Source: Bacteroidales bacterium
Lineage (GTDB): Bacteria; Bacteroidota; Bacteroidia; Bacteroidales; GCA-2748055
Direction: 5' to 3'
Assembly: GCA_030589895.1 (NCBI GenBank)
Contig: JAUUZQ010000007.1
Coordinates: forward strand, 1-64,000
DNA: 64,000 nt
The notes below the pieces were generated by a model. That model saw only the letters and a list, made by a program, of their open reading frames with translations. It did no database searches and was not told the DNA's origin. The translations under genes were made by a program, and so were the position numbers. Of this stretch, positions 26,690 to 34,383 are shown in pieces. Position 1 is the first letter of the stretch; each line of letters begins with the position of its first letter.

Positions 26690-26727
26690 AACAATTATTT
26701 CAAGCTTAAAAACAAATATGTCTAAGT

Positions 26728-28053
26728 TTATTGAAACAAGCCAATAATATCATTCATATTCGCATATACCAGGAGGCTCAGGAGAAGAACCATTCCTACC
26801 ATTTGAGCATACTCCATAAATTTGTCTCCCGGCTTCCTTCCGGATATCATTTCGAACAATAAAAACATCACATGCCCTCCATCCAAGGCGGGAATAGGCA
26901 ATAAATTCATGATTGCCAGCATGATACTTAAAAATGCAGTAAAGTTCCAGAAATGATGCCAGTCCCATGTGGGAGGAAAAAAGCTCGCAATTTTAATAAA
27001 CCCGCCTAATGATTTATGTGCTTCATATTTTTTAGGACTAAGAAGCATTTTCAGAGATTTCAGATAACTTTGCGTAGTTTCCCAGCCTTTTACTATTCCA
27101 GCCGGAATAGCTTCAATAATATTATACTTATGCTCAACTGATTCGAAAAAATAAAAATCATCAAAATTGGCTCGTATTCCAATCAATCCTGATTCATTGG
27201 AAGTAATTGGAAAATCAATTATTTCTGACTCACGCTTTACAGTCATTGAAAAAGCGAGATCTGGTTGCTTTGCAAGAAACGATTGAAATTCATCATAAAA
27301 TTGAATAGGCTCACCATCTAGTGCAATAACCTTATCTCCAAGCTGGATACCGGCTTTCTCAGCTGGAAGGCCTTCATACAATACATCGATTTCAAACGGA
27401 AACCGAGGAAGTACAAGTCTTGCTTCACTTTTTAAAATTCGGGGTAAAATGCTCTCATCTATATCGATCTCGATGATTTTTCCATCCCTTTCCACCTTCA
27501 TTGTCTGTGGTTCAAAAATAAGAAGATCGTGAGGGATAGAAGTCCATCTATCAACCTTTCTATCGTCAAGCATTAAAATTTTATCCCCATTCCTGATACC
27601 CAGATCGTATCCGATACTATCAACTACAACTCCATATTTCAGGTTTTCCATGGGTACATATTTTTCTCCCCATGTATATGAAACTATGATATACAGAAAA
27701 ACTGCAAGTAAAAAATTAACCATTACGCCACCCAGCATAATCAATAGCCGTTGCCATGTCTTTTTTGACCTGAATTCCCATGGTTGTGGTGGCTTCTTCA
27801 TTGCTTCCTTGTCCATGGATTCATCAATCATTCCACTGATCTTCACATAACCTCCCAGGGGAAGCCAGCCAATTCCATATTCAGTCTCACCAATCTTTTT
27901 CTTAAAAAGTGAAAAACCCGCATCGAAAAATAAATAAAACTTCTCAACTCTTGTCTTAAAAGCCTTGGCAAGCAGGAAATGGCCCATTTCATGCAGCACA
28001 ATAAGGATTGATAAACTCAGTAATAACTGTCCGGCTTGTGATAATATCTCCAT
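26728..28053 (-). CDS. rseP: RIP site-2 metalloprotease (RseP-like)
   Basis: 441 residues with four transmembrane helices. It cuts membrane-embedded anti-sigma factors or signal-peptide remnants. The zinc motif HEMGH (residues 21-25) is in helix 1 and the third ligand lies in NLLPIPALDGGHV near residue 388. Two PDZ-like domains lie between (GIRNGDKILMLDDR and GIQLGDKVIALDGE). It sits 8 nt after dxr on the same strand, a gene order common in many bacteria. No anti-sigma gene is visible nearby. Confidence 0.93.
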   Translation of the reverse strand: MEILSQAGQLLLSLSILIVLHEMGHFLLAKAFKTRVEKFYLFFDAGFSLFKKKIGETEYGIGWLPLGGYVKISGMIDESMDKEAMKKPPQPWEFRSKKTWQRLLIMLGGVMVNFLLAVFLYIIVSYTWGEKYVPMENLKYGVVVDSIGYDLGIRNGDKILMLDDRKVDRWTSIPHDLLIFEPQTMKVERDGKIIEIDIDESILPRILKSEARLVLPRFPFEIDVLYEGLPAEKAGIQLGDKVIALDGEPIQFYDEFQSFLAKQPDLAFSMTVKRESEIIDFPITSNESGLIGIRANFDDFYFFESVEHKYNIIEAIPAGIVKGWETTQSYLKSLKMLLSPKKYEAHKSLGGFIKIASFFPPTWDWHHFWNFTAFLSIMLAIMNLLPIPALDGGHVMFLLFEMISGRKPGDKFMEYAQMVGMVLLLSLLVYANMNDIIGLFQ

Positions 28054-28061
28054 TCTCTCTT

Positions 28062-29210
28062 CTATATAAATTGTTGCGAAATCTTTCTGCCCATCATATC
28101 AGATTCAATCAGATCGTCCAAATCTGGCTTTTGAATGTGCAGCGATTTAGCAAGCGTTTGTTCAATAACTTCCGGGATTTCTAAGAATCCGATTTTCTCT
28201 TTCAGAAAAGCATCAACTGCAGTCTCATTGGCTGCATTCATTATACATGGCCAATTCCCACCTTTTTCCAATGCTTCAAAAGAAATTGCAAGATTACGAA
28301 AAATTTTCGTATCGGGCGCCTGAAATGTCAAATTTGGATACTCAATAAAACTAAGACGTTTAAAACCGGAACTTAATCGCTCAGGAAACCCCAGTGCGTA
28401 TTGTATTGGCAGCTTCATATCCGGCGGTCCCATTTGAGCCTTCACCGACCCATCTATAAACTGTACCATTGAGTGTATAACAGACTGGGGATGAACAACA
28501 ACATCAATTTGAGATGGTTTCAGGTTAAACAGCCATTTTGCCTCAATAACTTCAAGTCCCTTGTTCATTAATGAAGCAGAATCAACTGTTATCTTCGGGC
28601 CCATGCACCAATTTGGGTGTTTCAATGCATCTTGTAATGTAACATGCTTTAAATCACCGGCAGACATATTCAGAAAAGGACCTCCTGATGCAGTAAGTAT
28701 AATCTTTTCAATTGTATGAAGTGATTCGCCTGTCAAAGACTGAAAGATGGCAGAGTGTTCAGAATCGACAGGGATAATGGCCACCCCTTTCTCCCTGGCC
28801 AACTCCATGATCAGCTCTCCTGCCACTACCATTGTCTCTTTGTTGGCCAGGGCAATATTTTTCCCCGCCTCAATAGCCTTAATTGTAGGAACAAGACCTG
28901 CAAAGCCAACCATGGCTGTAAGCACCATATCTATAGAATCCATCTCCACTACCTGGCTCAGCGCATCTTCACCACAAAAAACCTTAATTGGCAAATCGCT
29001 CAAGGCATCACTTAAATCATTGTAATGATCCTCATTGCCAATGACGACAGTATTGGGTGTAAATTCAATTGCTTGATTTATCAGGAGTTCCAGATTATTT
29101 TGTGCAGAAAGAACTTCTACACTAAACTTGTCTGAATGGTCACGGATTACATCTAGTGCCTGGGTGCCAATAGAACCGGTAGATCCAAGAATCGCAATAC
29201 CTCTTTTCAT
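28062..29210 (-). CDS. dxr: 1-deoxy-D-xylulose-5-phosphate reductoisomerase
   Basis: 382 residues, normal length. It makes 2-C-methylerythritol-4-phosphate in the non-mevalonate isoprenoid pathway using NADPH. Signatures are ILGSTGSIGTQALDVIRDH (residues 6-24, NADPH loop), PVDSEHSAIFQSL (metal-binding Glu), LTASGGPFLN and HPNWCMGPKITVDSASLMNK. It starts 3 nt after the M23 peptidase stop and ends 8 nt before rseP, so the three form one operon. Confidence 0.96.
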   Translation of the reverse strand: MKRGIAILGSTGSIGTQALDVIRDHSDKFSVEVLSAQNNLELLINQAIEFTPNTVVIGNEDHYNDLSDALSDLPIKVFCGEDALSQVVEMDSIDMVLTAMVGFAGLVPTIKAIEAGKNIALANKETMVVAGELIMELAREKGVAIIPVDSEHSAIFQSLTGESLHTIEKIILTASGGPFLNMSAGDLKHVTLQDALKHPNWCMGPKITVDSASLMNKGLEVIEAKWLFNLKPSQIDVVVHPQSVIHSMVQFIDGSVKAQMGPPDMKLPIQYALGFPERLSSGFKRLSFIEYPNLTFQAPDTKIFRNLAISFEALEKGGNWPCIMNAANETAVDAFLKEKIGFLEIPEVIEQTLAKSLHIQKPDLDDLIESDMMGRKISQQFI

Positions 29211-29213
29211 ACC

Positions 29214-30086
29214 TTAAAATACTATATAGTTAACAGGATCGAGTGGAACACCATTGTGCCACAATTCTAAATGAAGATGAGGACCTGTGGTAAGCTCACC
29301 TGAATTGCCAATCACAGCAATGGCATCTCCGGCATTAACAATCTCTCCTTCACTTTTGAATAATTCTGCATTATGTTTGTATACAGACATCAGATTGTTG
29401 TCATGTTGTATCTGGATAACATAACCCGTTTCAAGTGTCCATGCCGCCAGAATAACTGTCCCGGCAAGAGTTGCTTTTACTACTTCATTGGGACCAGCCA
29501 CCAGATCAACGCCATAGTGATTTTCAAGTGGATTGAATGAATTGGTAATAATTCCCTGCACCGGAGTAAAAAAATGGAGTTCATGCAAATTCTTGCCATT
29601 TGCAGGTTTATCTAAAACGCTTAGTCTGAATTGCTCTTCTGCCTCAACCTGCTCTCTAAGAATTGAATCATTTTCGGATCTTATAAAAACGATGTCATCC
29701 TGCCCCTTAAGAGTAGAAGTATCGTTCAGATAATTCTCAGGCATCTCTCCATTTACAATTCGGTTTATATTCTGAAAATACTGATCACGCATCGCCAATT
29801 CTCTCTCAATTGAATCAAGCTTCATGGCATTTTGGCGAATATGGTGACTCATCATTGCATCGGGATAACCGGGAATGAACTCCTTGATAGGTGTATATGC
29901 AATCACAGTATAAACTATGGCAATAACCAGGATCAATATAAAACCACTAACAGCGAAAATATTTAAGCGTGATAAGCGAATAAAGCCCACCTCCTCAAAA
30001 GTACTTTCGTTTAGTACCACTAATCGGTACTTATGCATCAATTTCTTAAGAAACCGATTCCTCTTTTTAGCATTTTTCTTCACCAT
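29214..30086 (-). CDS. M23 family (LytM) endopeptidase, membrane-anchored
   Basis: 290 residues. A basic N-terminus and one transmembrane helix (NIFAVSGFILILVIAIVYTV, about 44-63) are followed by a coiled-coil-like region and the LytM domain (about 170-290). The zinc ligands appear as HYGVD (His-X3-Asp) and GPHLHLELWH (His-X-His). It is predicted to cut peptidoglycan cross-bridges or act as a divisome/elongation regulator in the periplasm. It is the first gene of the operon with dxr and rseP. TATCTTTG at 30104-30111 on the minus strand is a good -7 match. Confidence 0.9.
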   Translation of the reverse strand: MVKKNAKKRNRFLKKLMHKYRLVVLNESTFEEVGFIRLSRLNIFAVSGFILILVIAIVYTVIAYTPIKEFIPGYPDAMMSHHIRQNAMKLDSIERELAMRDQYFQNINRIVNGEMPENYLNDTSTLKGQDDIVFIRSENDSILREQVEAEEQFRLSVLDKPANGKNLHELHFFTPVQGIITNSFNPLENHYGVDLVAGPNEVVKATLAGTVILAAWTLETGYVIQIQHDNNLMSVYKHNAELFKSEGEIVNAGDAIAVIGNSGELTTGPHLHLELWHNGVPLDPVNYIVF

Positions 30087-30103
30087 GAATCACAAATGAG
30101 CCA

Positions 30104-30111
30104 CAAAGATA
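30104..30111 (-). promoter_or_regulatory. Candidate -7 box of the M23-dxr-rseP operon
   Basis: TATCTTTG on the minus strand fits TAnnTTTG and lies 17 nt before the ATG at 30086. No TTG is seen at the -33 spacing. Confidence 0.4.
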
Positions 30112-30148
30112 ATAAACTTAGTTCGGAGTTTGGAGTTCGGACACGGGC

Positions 30149-30409
30149 TTAAAAAGAAAAAAGTGGTAATACGTCGTCTCTGACATATTGCTGACCATGC
30201 CCGCTTTTAAGGTATGATTCACGAAGCAATGCATCATCTTCTTCATTATACAGCTCCATGTGCACCAGTGTCCATGGTCTATATGCTGAAGACCATTCGT
30301 CTGCATTATCAGCATTATGGATTGCAATTCGATCAATGAGACTGGTAGTCATCCCCATAAATAGTCTGTCATGCTTTGGGGAGTATAGAACATATACCTT
30401 ATATATCAT
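30149..30409 (-). CDS. GIY-YIG domain protein (UPF0213-like), YIG degenerate
   Basis: 86 residues, the normal length for stand-alone GIY-YIG proteins. The first strand reads YKVYVLYSP and the second LFMGMTTS, where the classical Tyr-Ile-Gly is Phe-Met-Gly. The following Arg (LIDRIAIHN) and the Glu in LLRESYLKSGHGQQY are kept. Members of this family are putative structure-specific nucleases with poorly known roles. The loss of the catalytic Tyr of YIG may weaken activity. It is a single gene between the M23 operon and a small membrane-protein gene. Confidence 0.7.
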   Translation of the reverse strand: MIYKVYVLYSPKHDRLFMGMTTSLIDRIAIHNADNADEWSSAYRPWTLVHMELYNEEDDALLRESYLKSGHGQQYVRDDVLPLFSF

Positions 30410-30562
30410 AGAATGATGCTTTCTTAATTATTTAAAAATAATCAATAATAGCATACTTAATACAATCCCATCATTATTATGAAATGGATTTTGACCAATG
30501 ATAACATCAGTTCCATACACAGCACTCATAGCTGAATTAAATACTAAAGTTCAAAAAACTGT

Positions 30563-30922
30563 TTAATCCTGAATAATGCTGGCTTTATATACCTTTTTCA
30601 GTGATTTAGATTGAAAAACCAATCCTGAAGCCAGTGTAACTAATGCAACAACTGACAAAATTATCGCAAGTACTGTCCAATCATCTCCGATAGACTTTCT
30701 AATTCCAATATAGACAAACATTGCCCTTATCCACTCAATTGCTCCGGCGAGAAGGAATAACTGAATAGTCCTTGCCACCCAAATTTTCTTTATGAAAAGA
30801 AGAAATGGAATTAACAAAGCAATTATTGAAAATACCAGCATATCTGCTCTTGAGAAGTGAGCTGCAAGAAGCAGGAAGCTGATAATAACCGGAAGGACTC
30901 GCAATACAATCATTGTGTTCAA
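30563..30922 (-). CDS. Small four-helix membrane protein
   Basis: 119 residues with four predicted transmembrane segments (VLRVLPVIISFLLLAAHF, VFSIIALLIPFLLF, TIQLFLLAGAIEWIRAMFVY, WTVLAIILSVVALVTLASGL). It resembles uncharacterised conserved Bacteroidota membrane proteins. No motif points to a function. The start at 30922 (MNTMIVLRV) could also be the second Met at codon 4. It is a single gene with no operon partner within 75 nt. Confidence 0.7.
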   Translation of the reverse strand: MNTMIVLRVLPVIISFLLLAAHFSRADMLVFSIIALLIPFLLFIKKIWVARTIQLFLLAGAIEWIRAMFVYIGIRKSIGDDWTVLAIILSVVALVTLASGLVFQSKSLKKVYKASIIQD

Positions 30923-30999
30923 TTTTCAGGAAGGCAAATATAAGAAATGAGGAGCATAGAATAGAAATAAAAAAAAGAATAATTCATTTGAAAGCTGAC

Positions 31000-31764
31000 C
31001 TATTCTATCTCAATTTCCACCGGACAATGATCAGATCCCTTTACCTCAGGTAGTATAGCTGCGCTGGTAATAGATGAGATTATAGACTTACTCACTAAAA
31101 AATAATCGATTCTCCATCCTATATTTCTGTCACGCGCTCCCGCCCTGTAGCTCCACCATGAAAAGGAATCTGTTTTCCCCGGAAAGAAATGCCGAAAAGT
31201 ATCCACAAAACCACCTTGTGTGTATCTGTCCATTCCATCAATCTCCTCCTGCATGTAACCGGCCGATTTATTATAATTGGCTTTTGGGCGAGAAAGGTCT
31301 ATCTCTTTATGCGCTACATTTAAGTCACCACACAATACTACAGGTTTAGTTTTTTCAAGATTTTTCAGATAAGCATAAAATGCTTCATCCCATTCTTGTC
31401 GGTAATCCAATCTTTTCAGCTCGCTACCTGAATTGGGAACATAAACATTCACAAGAAAAAAAGAATCATACTCAAGACACATGACCCGGCCTTCAGTATC
31501 ATGCTCAGAAATTCCAATATCCATGGAAACATGTAGAGGTTTTGTTTTTGATATTATGGCAGTCCCTGAATATCCCTTCTTTACAGCAGAATTTGAATAG
31601 ATAAAGTGATTCTCAATAGGCAAAAGTGTTTCAGCCACCTGATCATCCTGTGCTTTTGTTTCCTGCAGACAAAATATATCTGCTGACAAGTCTTCAAATA
31701 TTTTAAAAAAGTCCTTTTTTGCTACTGCTCTTACTCCATTTACATTCCAGGAAATTATTTTCAT
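31000..31764 (-). CDS. xth: Exodeoxyribonuclease III (AP endonuclease)
   Basis: 254 residues from the preferred start MKIISWNVNGVRA at 31764; an ATG two codons upstream (31770) is also possible. It is a metal-dependent AP endonuclease / 3'-5' exonuclease for base-excision repair. The catalytic set is visible: Asn in SWNVNG, Glu in CLQETKA (about 34), Asp-Leu-Asn in CGDLNVAHKEIDL, and the C-terminal GSDHCPVEIEIE with the catalytic Asp-His. It is a single gene. Confidence 0.94.
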   Translation of the reverse strand: MKIISWNVNGVRAVAKKDFFKIFEDLSADIFCLQETKAQDDQVAETLLPIENHFIYSNSAVKKGYSGTAIISKTKPLHVSMDIGISEHDTEGRVMCLEYDSFFLVNVYVPNSGSELKRLDYRQEWDEAFYAYLKNLEKTKPVVLCGDLNVAHKEIDLSRPKANYNKSAGYMQEEIDGMDRYTQGGFVDTFRHFFPGKTDSFSWWSYRAGARDRNIGWRIDYFLVSKSIISSITSAAILPEVKGSDHCPVEIEIE

Positions 31765-31851
31765 GCGCATTTTTTTGACAAGATAAGAAAATGTTAAGCT
31801 CCTGATGCAGGCAAGGTATTATCTCAACAGGAAATTAGAAAGACCATCATC

Positions 31852-32955
31852 TTACTCGCTCACTTTCTGCAAAGCAAAAGCGTAAGCACCCAATGAAATT
31901 GCCTCGCTGGCACCAATGCGACTGGTGGCAATGGCTAATCTTGGCACAGGATCATAGGAGACAGTCTTATCCGACCCGGGAACATTTAACTCTTTTGAAT
32001 AATTCTTGCAAAATGCAATCAGCTCTTCCTCATTATCAAGATTGAAAATCTTTTGGACAAGCCTGGGAAGCTTGTCAGTATTAGACGGATAATAATAACC
32101 ACTCAATTCTTCCATTACAGCAGGCATGTAGAGATCTTTGGCGCCTGTTATTCCACCACCGATCACCACAAGACCATCGATCAAAGTCATGAGATTTGCA
32201 ATGGTATCACCCAATGCTTTCCCGGTTTCCTCATATGCTTTTAATGCGGACTCTTTGTTCCCATCCTTAAGTCCGGCAGCAATATCATAGATATCTTTTG
32301 GCATCAGATTGTTTGGATAAGCAAGACCTGCTTGCTCAGCATAAACACGCTGAATAGATCTGGTGCTTACCATGTCTTCGGAATTTACATTTGGGGAATA
32401 GCGATTACTAAATAGCCAAACTTCACCAGCCGTTGAGTTGTCACCAATAAATAACTGACCATTTCTTACTAAACCTCCCCCAAATCCTGTTCCTAATGTC
32501 AATCCAATCAGATTATTATATTTTTTCTTACTTCCCGCAGCCTCCAGCATGTTGTTTACTTCCGGTAATATGCCTCCAAGTGCTTCGCCATACGCATAGA
32601 GATCACCATCGTTATTGATAAAAACAGGAAGTTTAAATTCCTCTTCAAGAATTGCTTTCAAAGGAACACCGCCACGAAATGCAGGCAGATTATTCAGGTC
32701 TCCAATTATACCATTGGGATAATCTGCCGGTCCGGGAAAAGCAAAACTAATGGCAACCGGAGTTTCTGAAATAGTCTCCATCACTTCATTGAAACCACTC
32801 TTCATGGTTTCGATACACAATTCAAGATCATCTGCATTGGCAGGTTTGATAAGATCCTCAATAATTGCCTTCCCTTTTTGTATGGCATTGAAAACAAAAT
32901 TTGTTCCTCCTGCATCAAGGGTAAGAACTACCCGCTCATCTGAAAAAATATTCAT
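31852..32955 (-). CDS. ROK family sugar kinase (putative mannokinase), zinc motif absent
   Basis: 367 residues with the start chosen at ATG 32955 (MNIFSDERVVLTLDAGGTN), because the longer frame would overlap the transporter gene and this start leaves a tidy 4-nt gap. The ATP-binding DAGGTN, the GLTLGTGFGGGLVRNG block and the phosphate-binding VVIGGGITGAKDL are present. The CxCGxxGCxE zinc motif of classical ROK kinases is missing (the region reads GEVWLFSNRYSPN). With an FHS permease and GH92 directly upstream, the likely reaction is mannose to mannose-6-phosphate. The substrate is inferred from context; glucose or fructose remain possible. Confidence 0.82.
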   Translation of the reverse strand: MNIFSDERVVLTLDAGGTNFVFNAIQKGKAIIEDLIKPANADDLELCIETMKSGFNEVMETISETPVAISFAFPGPADYPNGIIGDLNNLPAFRGGVPLKAILEEEFKLPVFINNDGDLYAYGEALGGILPEVNNMLEAAGSKKKYNNLIGLTLGTGFGGGLVRNGQLFIGDNSTAGEVWLFSNRYSPNVNSEDMVSTRSIQRVYAEQAGLAYPNNLMPKDIYDIAAGLKDGNKESALKAYEETGKALGDTIANLMTLIDGLVVIGGGITGAKDLYMPAVMEELSGYYYPSNTDKLPRLVQKIFNLDNEEELIAFCKNYSKELNVPGSDKTVSYDPVPRLAIATSRIGASEAISLGAYAFALQKVSE

Positions 32956-32959
32956 TTGC

Positions 32960-34117
32960 TTACTGTTTTGCAGGTTTAAATGCAATTAGAAATATATAAA
33001 ACATACAAAGTAAAGGAACAATAAATCCGGCCATTAATCCAAACATGTCGGCAACAACACCAAAAAGAATAGGGACAAAAGCACCACCAATGATCGCTGT
33101 TACCATAAGACCGGATATTTCATTACTTCTTTCAGGCATGGAATCAACGGTAATGGAAAAAATCAAAGGGAAGATATTTGCAAACCCAAGTCCAATGATA
33201 AATATGAATACAAAGGCGATTATTGGAGTGGAAGAAATATATAGTCCTGCGATACCCAGTATAGATAGAACACTGGTAATAATGAGGAATTTTCTCGGGG
33301 AAATCCAATTCAGAATAACACCCCCCAGGAAACGGCCTGTCATAAGTGAAATAAAGAAGAACAATGTACCAAACAAGCCTTTCTCTTTTATGTCAAAATC
33401 AAATTTTGATTCCAGGAAGTTTGGCAGTTTTGCACTCATACTAACTTCTGAACCAACATAAACAAAGATTCCAATAACCATTAACAATATGAAAGGATTT
33501 TTTAAGAGTCCAAAACAAGATTTTAATGTTGCCGGTATCTCACTTTCTGTATTGTTCTCTTCAATACTTGTTAATAGCAAATAGATAATGACAACAAGAA
33601 TTACGATCCCGTAAATAGGAAACAGAAGTTTCCAGTCGAGGCCAAAAAATCTTGCAGCAAGAATTGGGATCAAGGAGCCTGCAAGAGAACCAATTGCCTT
33701 CACAAATTGTGCAAAGGAGAGGTTCCTGGAATATTTTCCTTCCGGGGAAACATCCCGCATGATAGGATTTCCAGCCACCTGCAAGAGTGTGGCTCCCGTA
33801 CCCATGAATAACAGTCCACCCAGAATCAGTGCAAATGATTCATATCTTCCAATAATTGGTAATGCCATCCCAATGAGGGCCGCGATCAGACCAAGTGTCA
33901 ATACATGTTTTCTTCCCTTTCTGTCCTGATATATTCCCATGGGGATGGAAAGCAATCCGAACATGATAAAGGCCATAAAAGTTACCAATCCTGCCTGGAA
34001 ATTATTCAATTCAAAATCGTTCTGTAATTGACTGGTTAAGGGGCCGGATACATCACCAAAACCCATTACTAAAAATGCCAGGAAAATTGGGATGGATGCA
34101 AAATAATTCTTTTTCAT
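32960..34117 (-). CDS. MFS permease, FHS (FucP/GlcP/NagP) family, probable mannose importer
   Basis: 385 residues with 11-12 predicted helices. FHS features are present: DDFELNNFQAG-like NDFELNNFQAGLVTF after helix 1, DRKGRKHVL in loop 2-3, and TLLQVAGNPIMRDVSPEGK in helix 4 (QVAxNP block). FHS members import fucose, glucose/galactose, N-acetylglucosamine or mannose with protons. It lies directly before the ROK kinase gene (4-nt gap), and 266 nt after a GH92 gene, a layout like the ManP-ManK pairs known from mannose-using marine bacteria. Confidence 0.85.
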   Translation of the reverse strand: MKKNYFASIPIFLAFLVMGFGDVSGPLTSQLQNDFELNNFQAGLVTFMAFIMFGLLSIPMGIYQDRKGRKHVLTLGLIAALIGMALPIIGRYESFALILGGLLFMGTGATLLQVAGNPIMRDVSPEGKYSRNLSFAQFVKAIGSLAGSLIPILAARFFGLDWKLLFPIYGIVILVVIIYLLLTSIEENNTESEIPATLKSCFGLLKNPFILLMVIGIFVYVGSEVSMSAKLPNFLESKFDFDIKEKGLFGTLFFFISLMTGRFLGGVILNWISPRKFLIITSVLSILGIAGLYISSTPIIAFVFIFIIGLGFANIFPLIFSITVDSMPERSNEISGLMVTAIIGGAFVPILFGVVADMFGLMAGFIVPLLCMFYIFLIAFKPAKQ

Positions 34118-34258
34118 TGTAACTGTAATCTATTGTATAATTATTTGAACTTCTATTTTAAAGATGGAAATATAATACAAATAAGTCTCTCTAATCATGG
34201 GATTTTCACTAAAATTATAATAGTGTTTTTCTACTATCAGATTTTGAATGCACAAAGA

Positions 34259-34292
34259 AAACCGGGTTAATAAAATATTATTAACCCGGTTT
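34259..34292 (-). terminator. Strong hairpin terminator between GH92 and the FHS permease
   Basis: Perfect 15-bp stem (34259-34273 with 34278-34292) with a 4-nt loop. On the minus strand it is followed by TCTTTG after a T run in the stem end. It lies 92 nt after the GH92 stop. Confidence 0.7.
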
Positions 34293-34383
34293 CCAACATA
34301 ACTAAACTACTACTAAAAGAAACTACTACTTTTTTTATTGATCCTATTATTAATTTATTCATCAAAACTGAAATTTGAATTGT

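Noticed and set aside
30121-30141. Short GGAGTT-like repeat (gttcggagtttggagttcgg) considered as a mobile-element end.
   Set aside because: It is only about 20 nt, has no inverted partner or transposase, and is probably low-complexity DNA.
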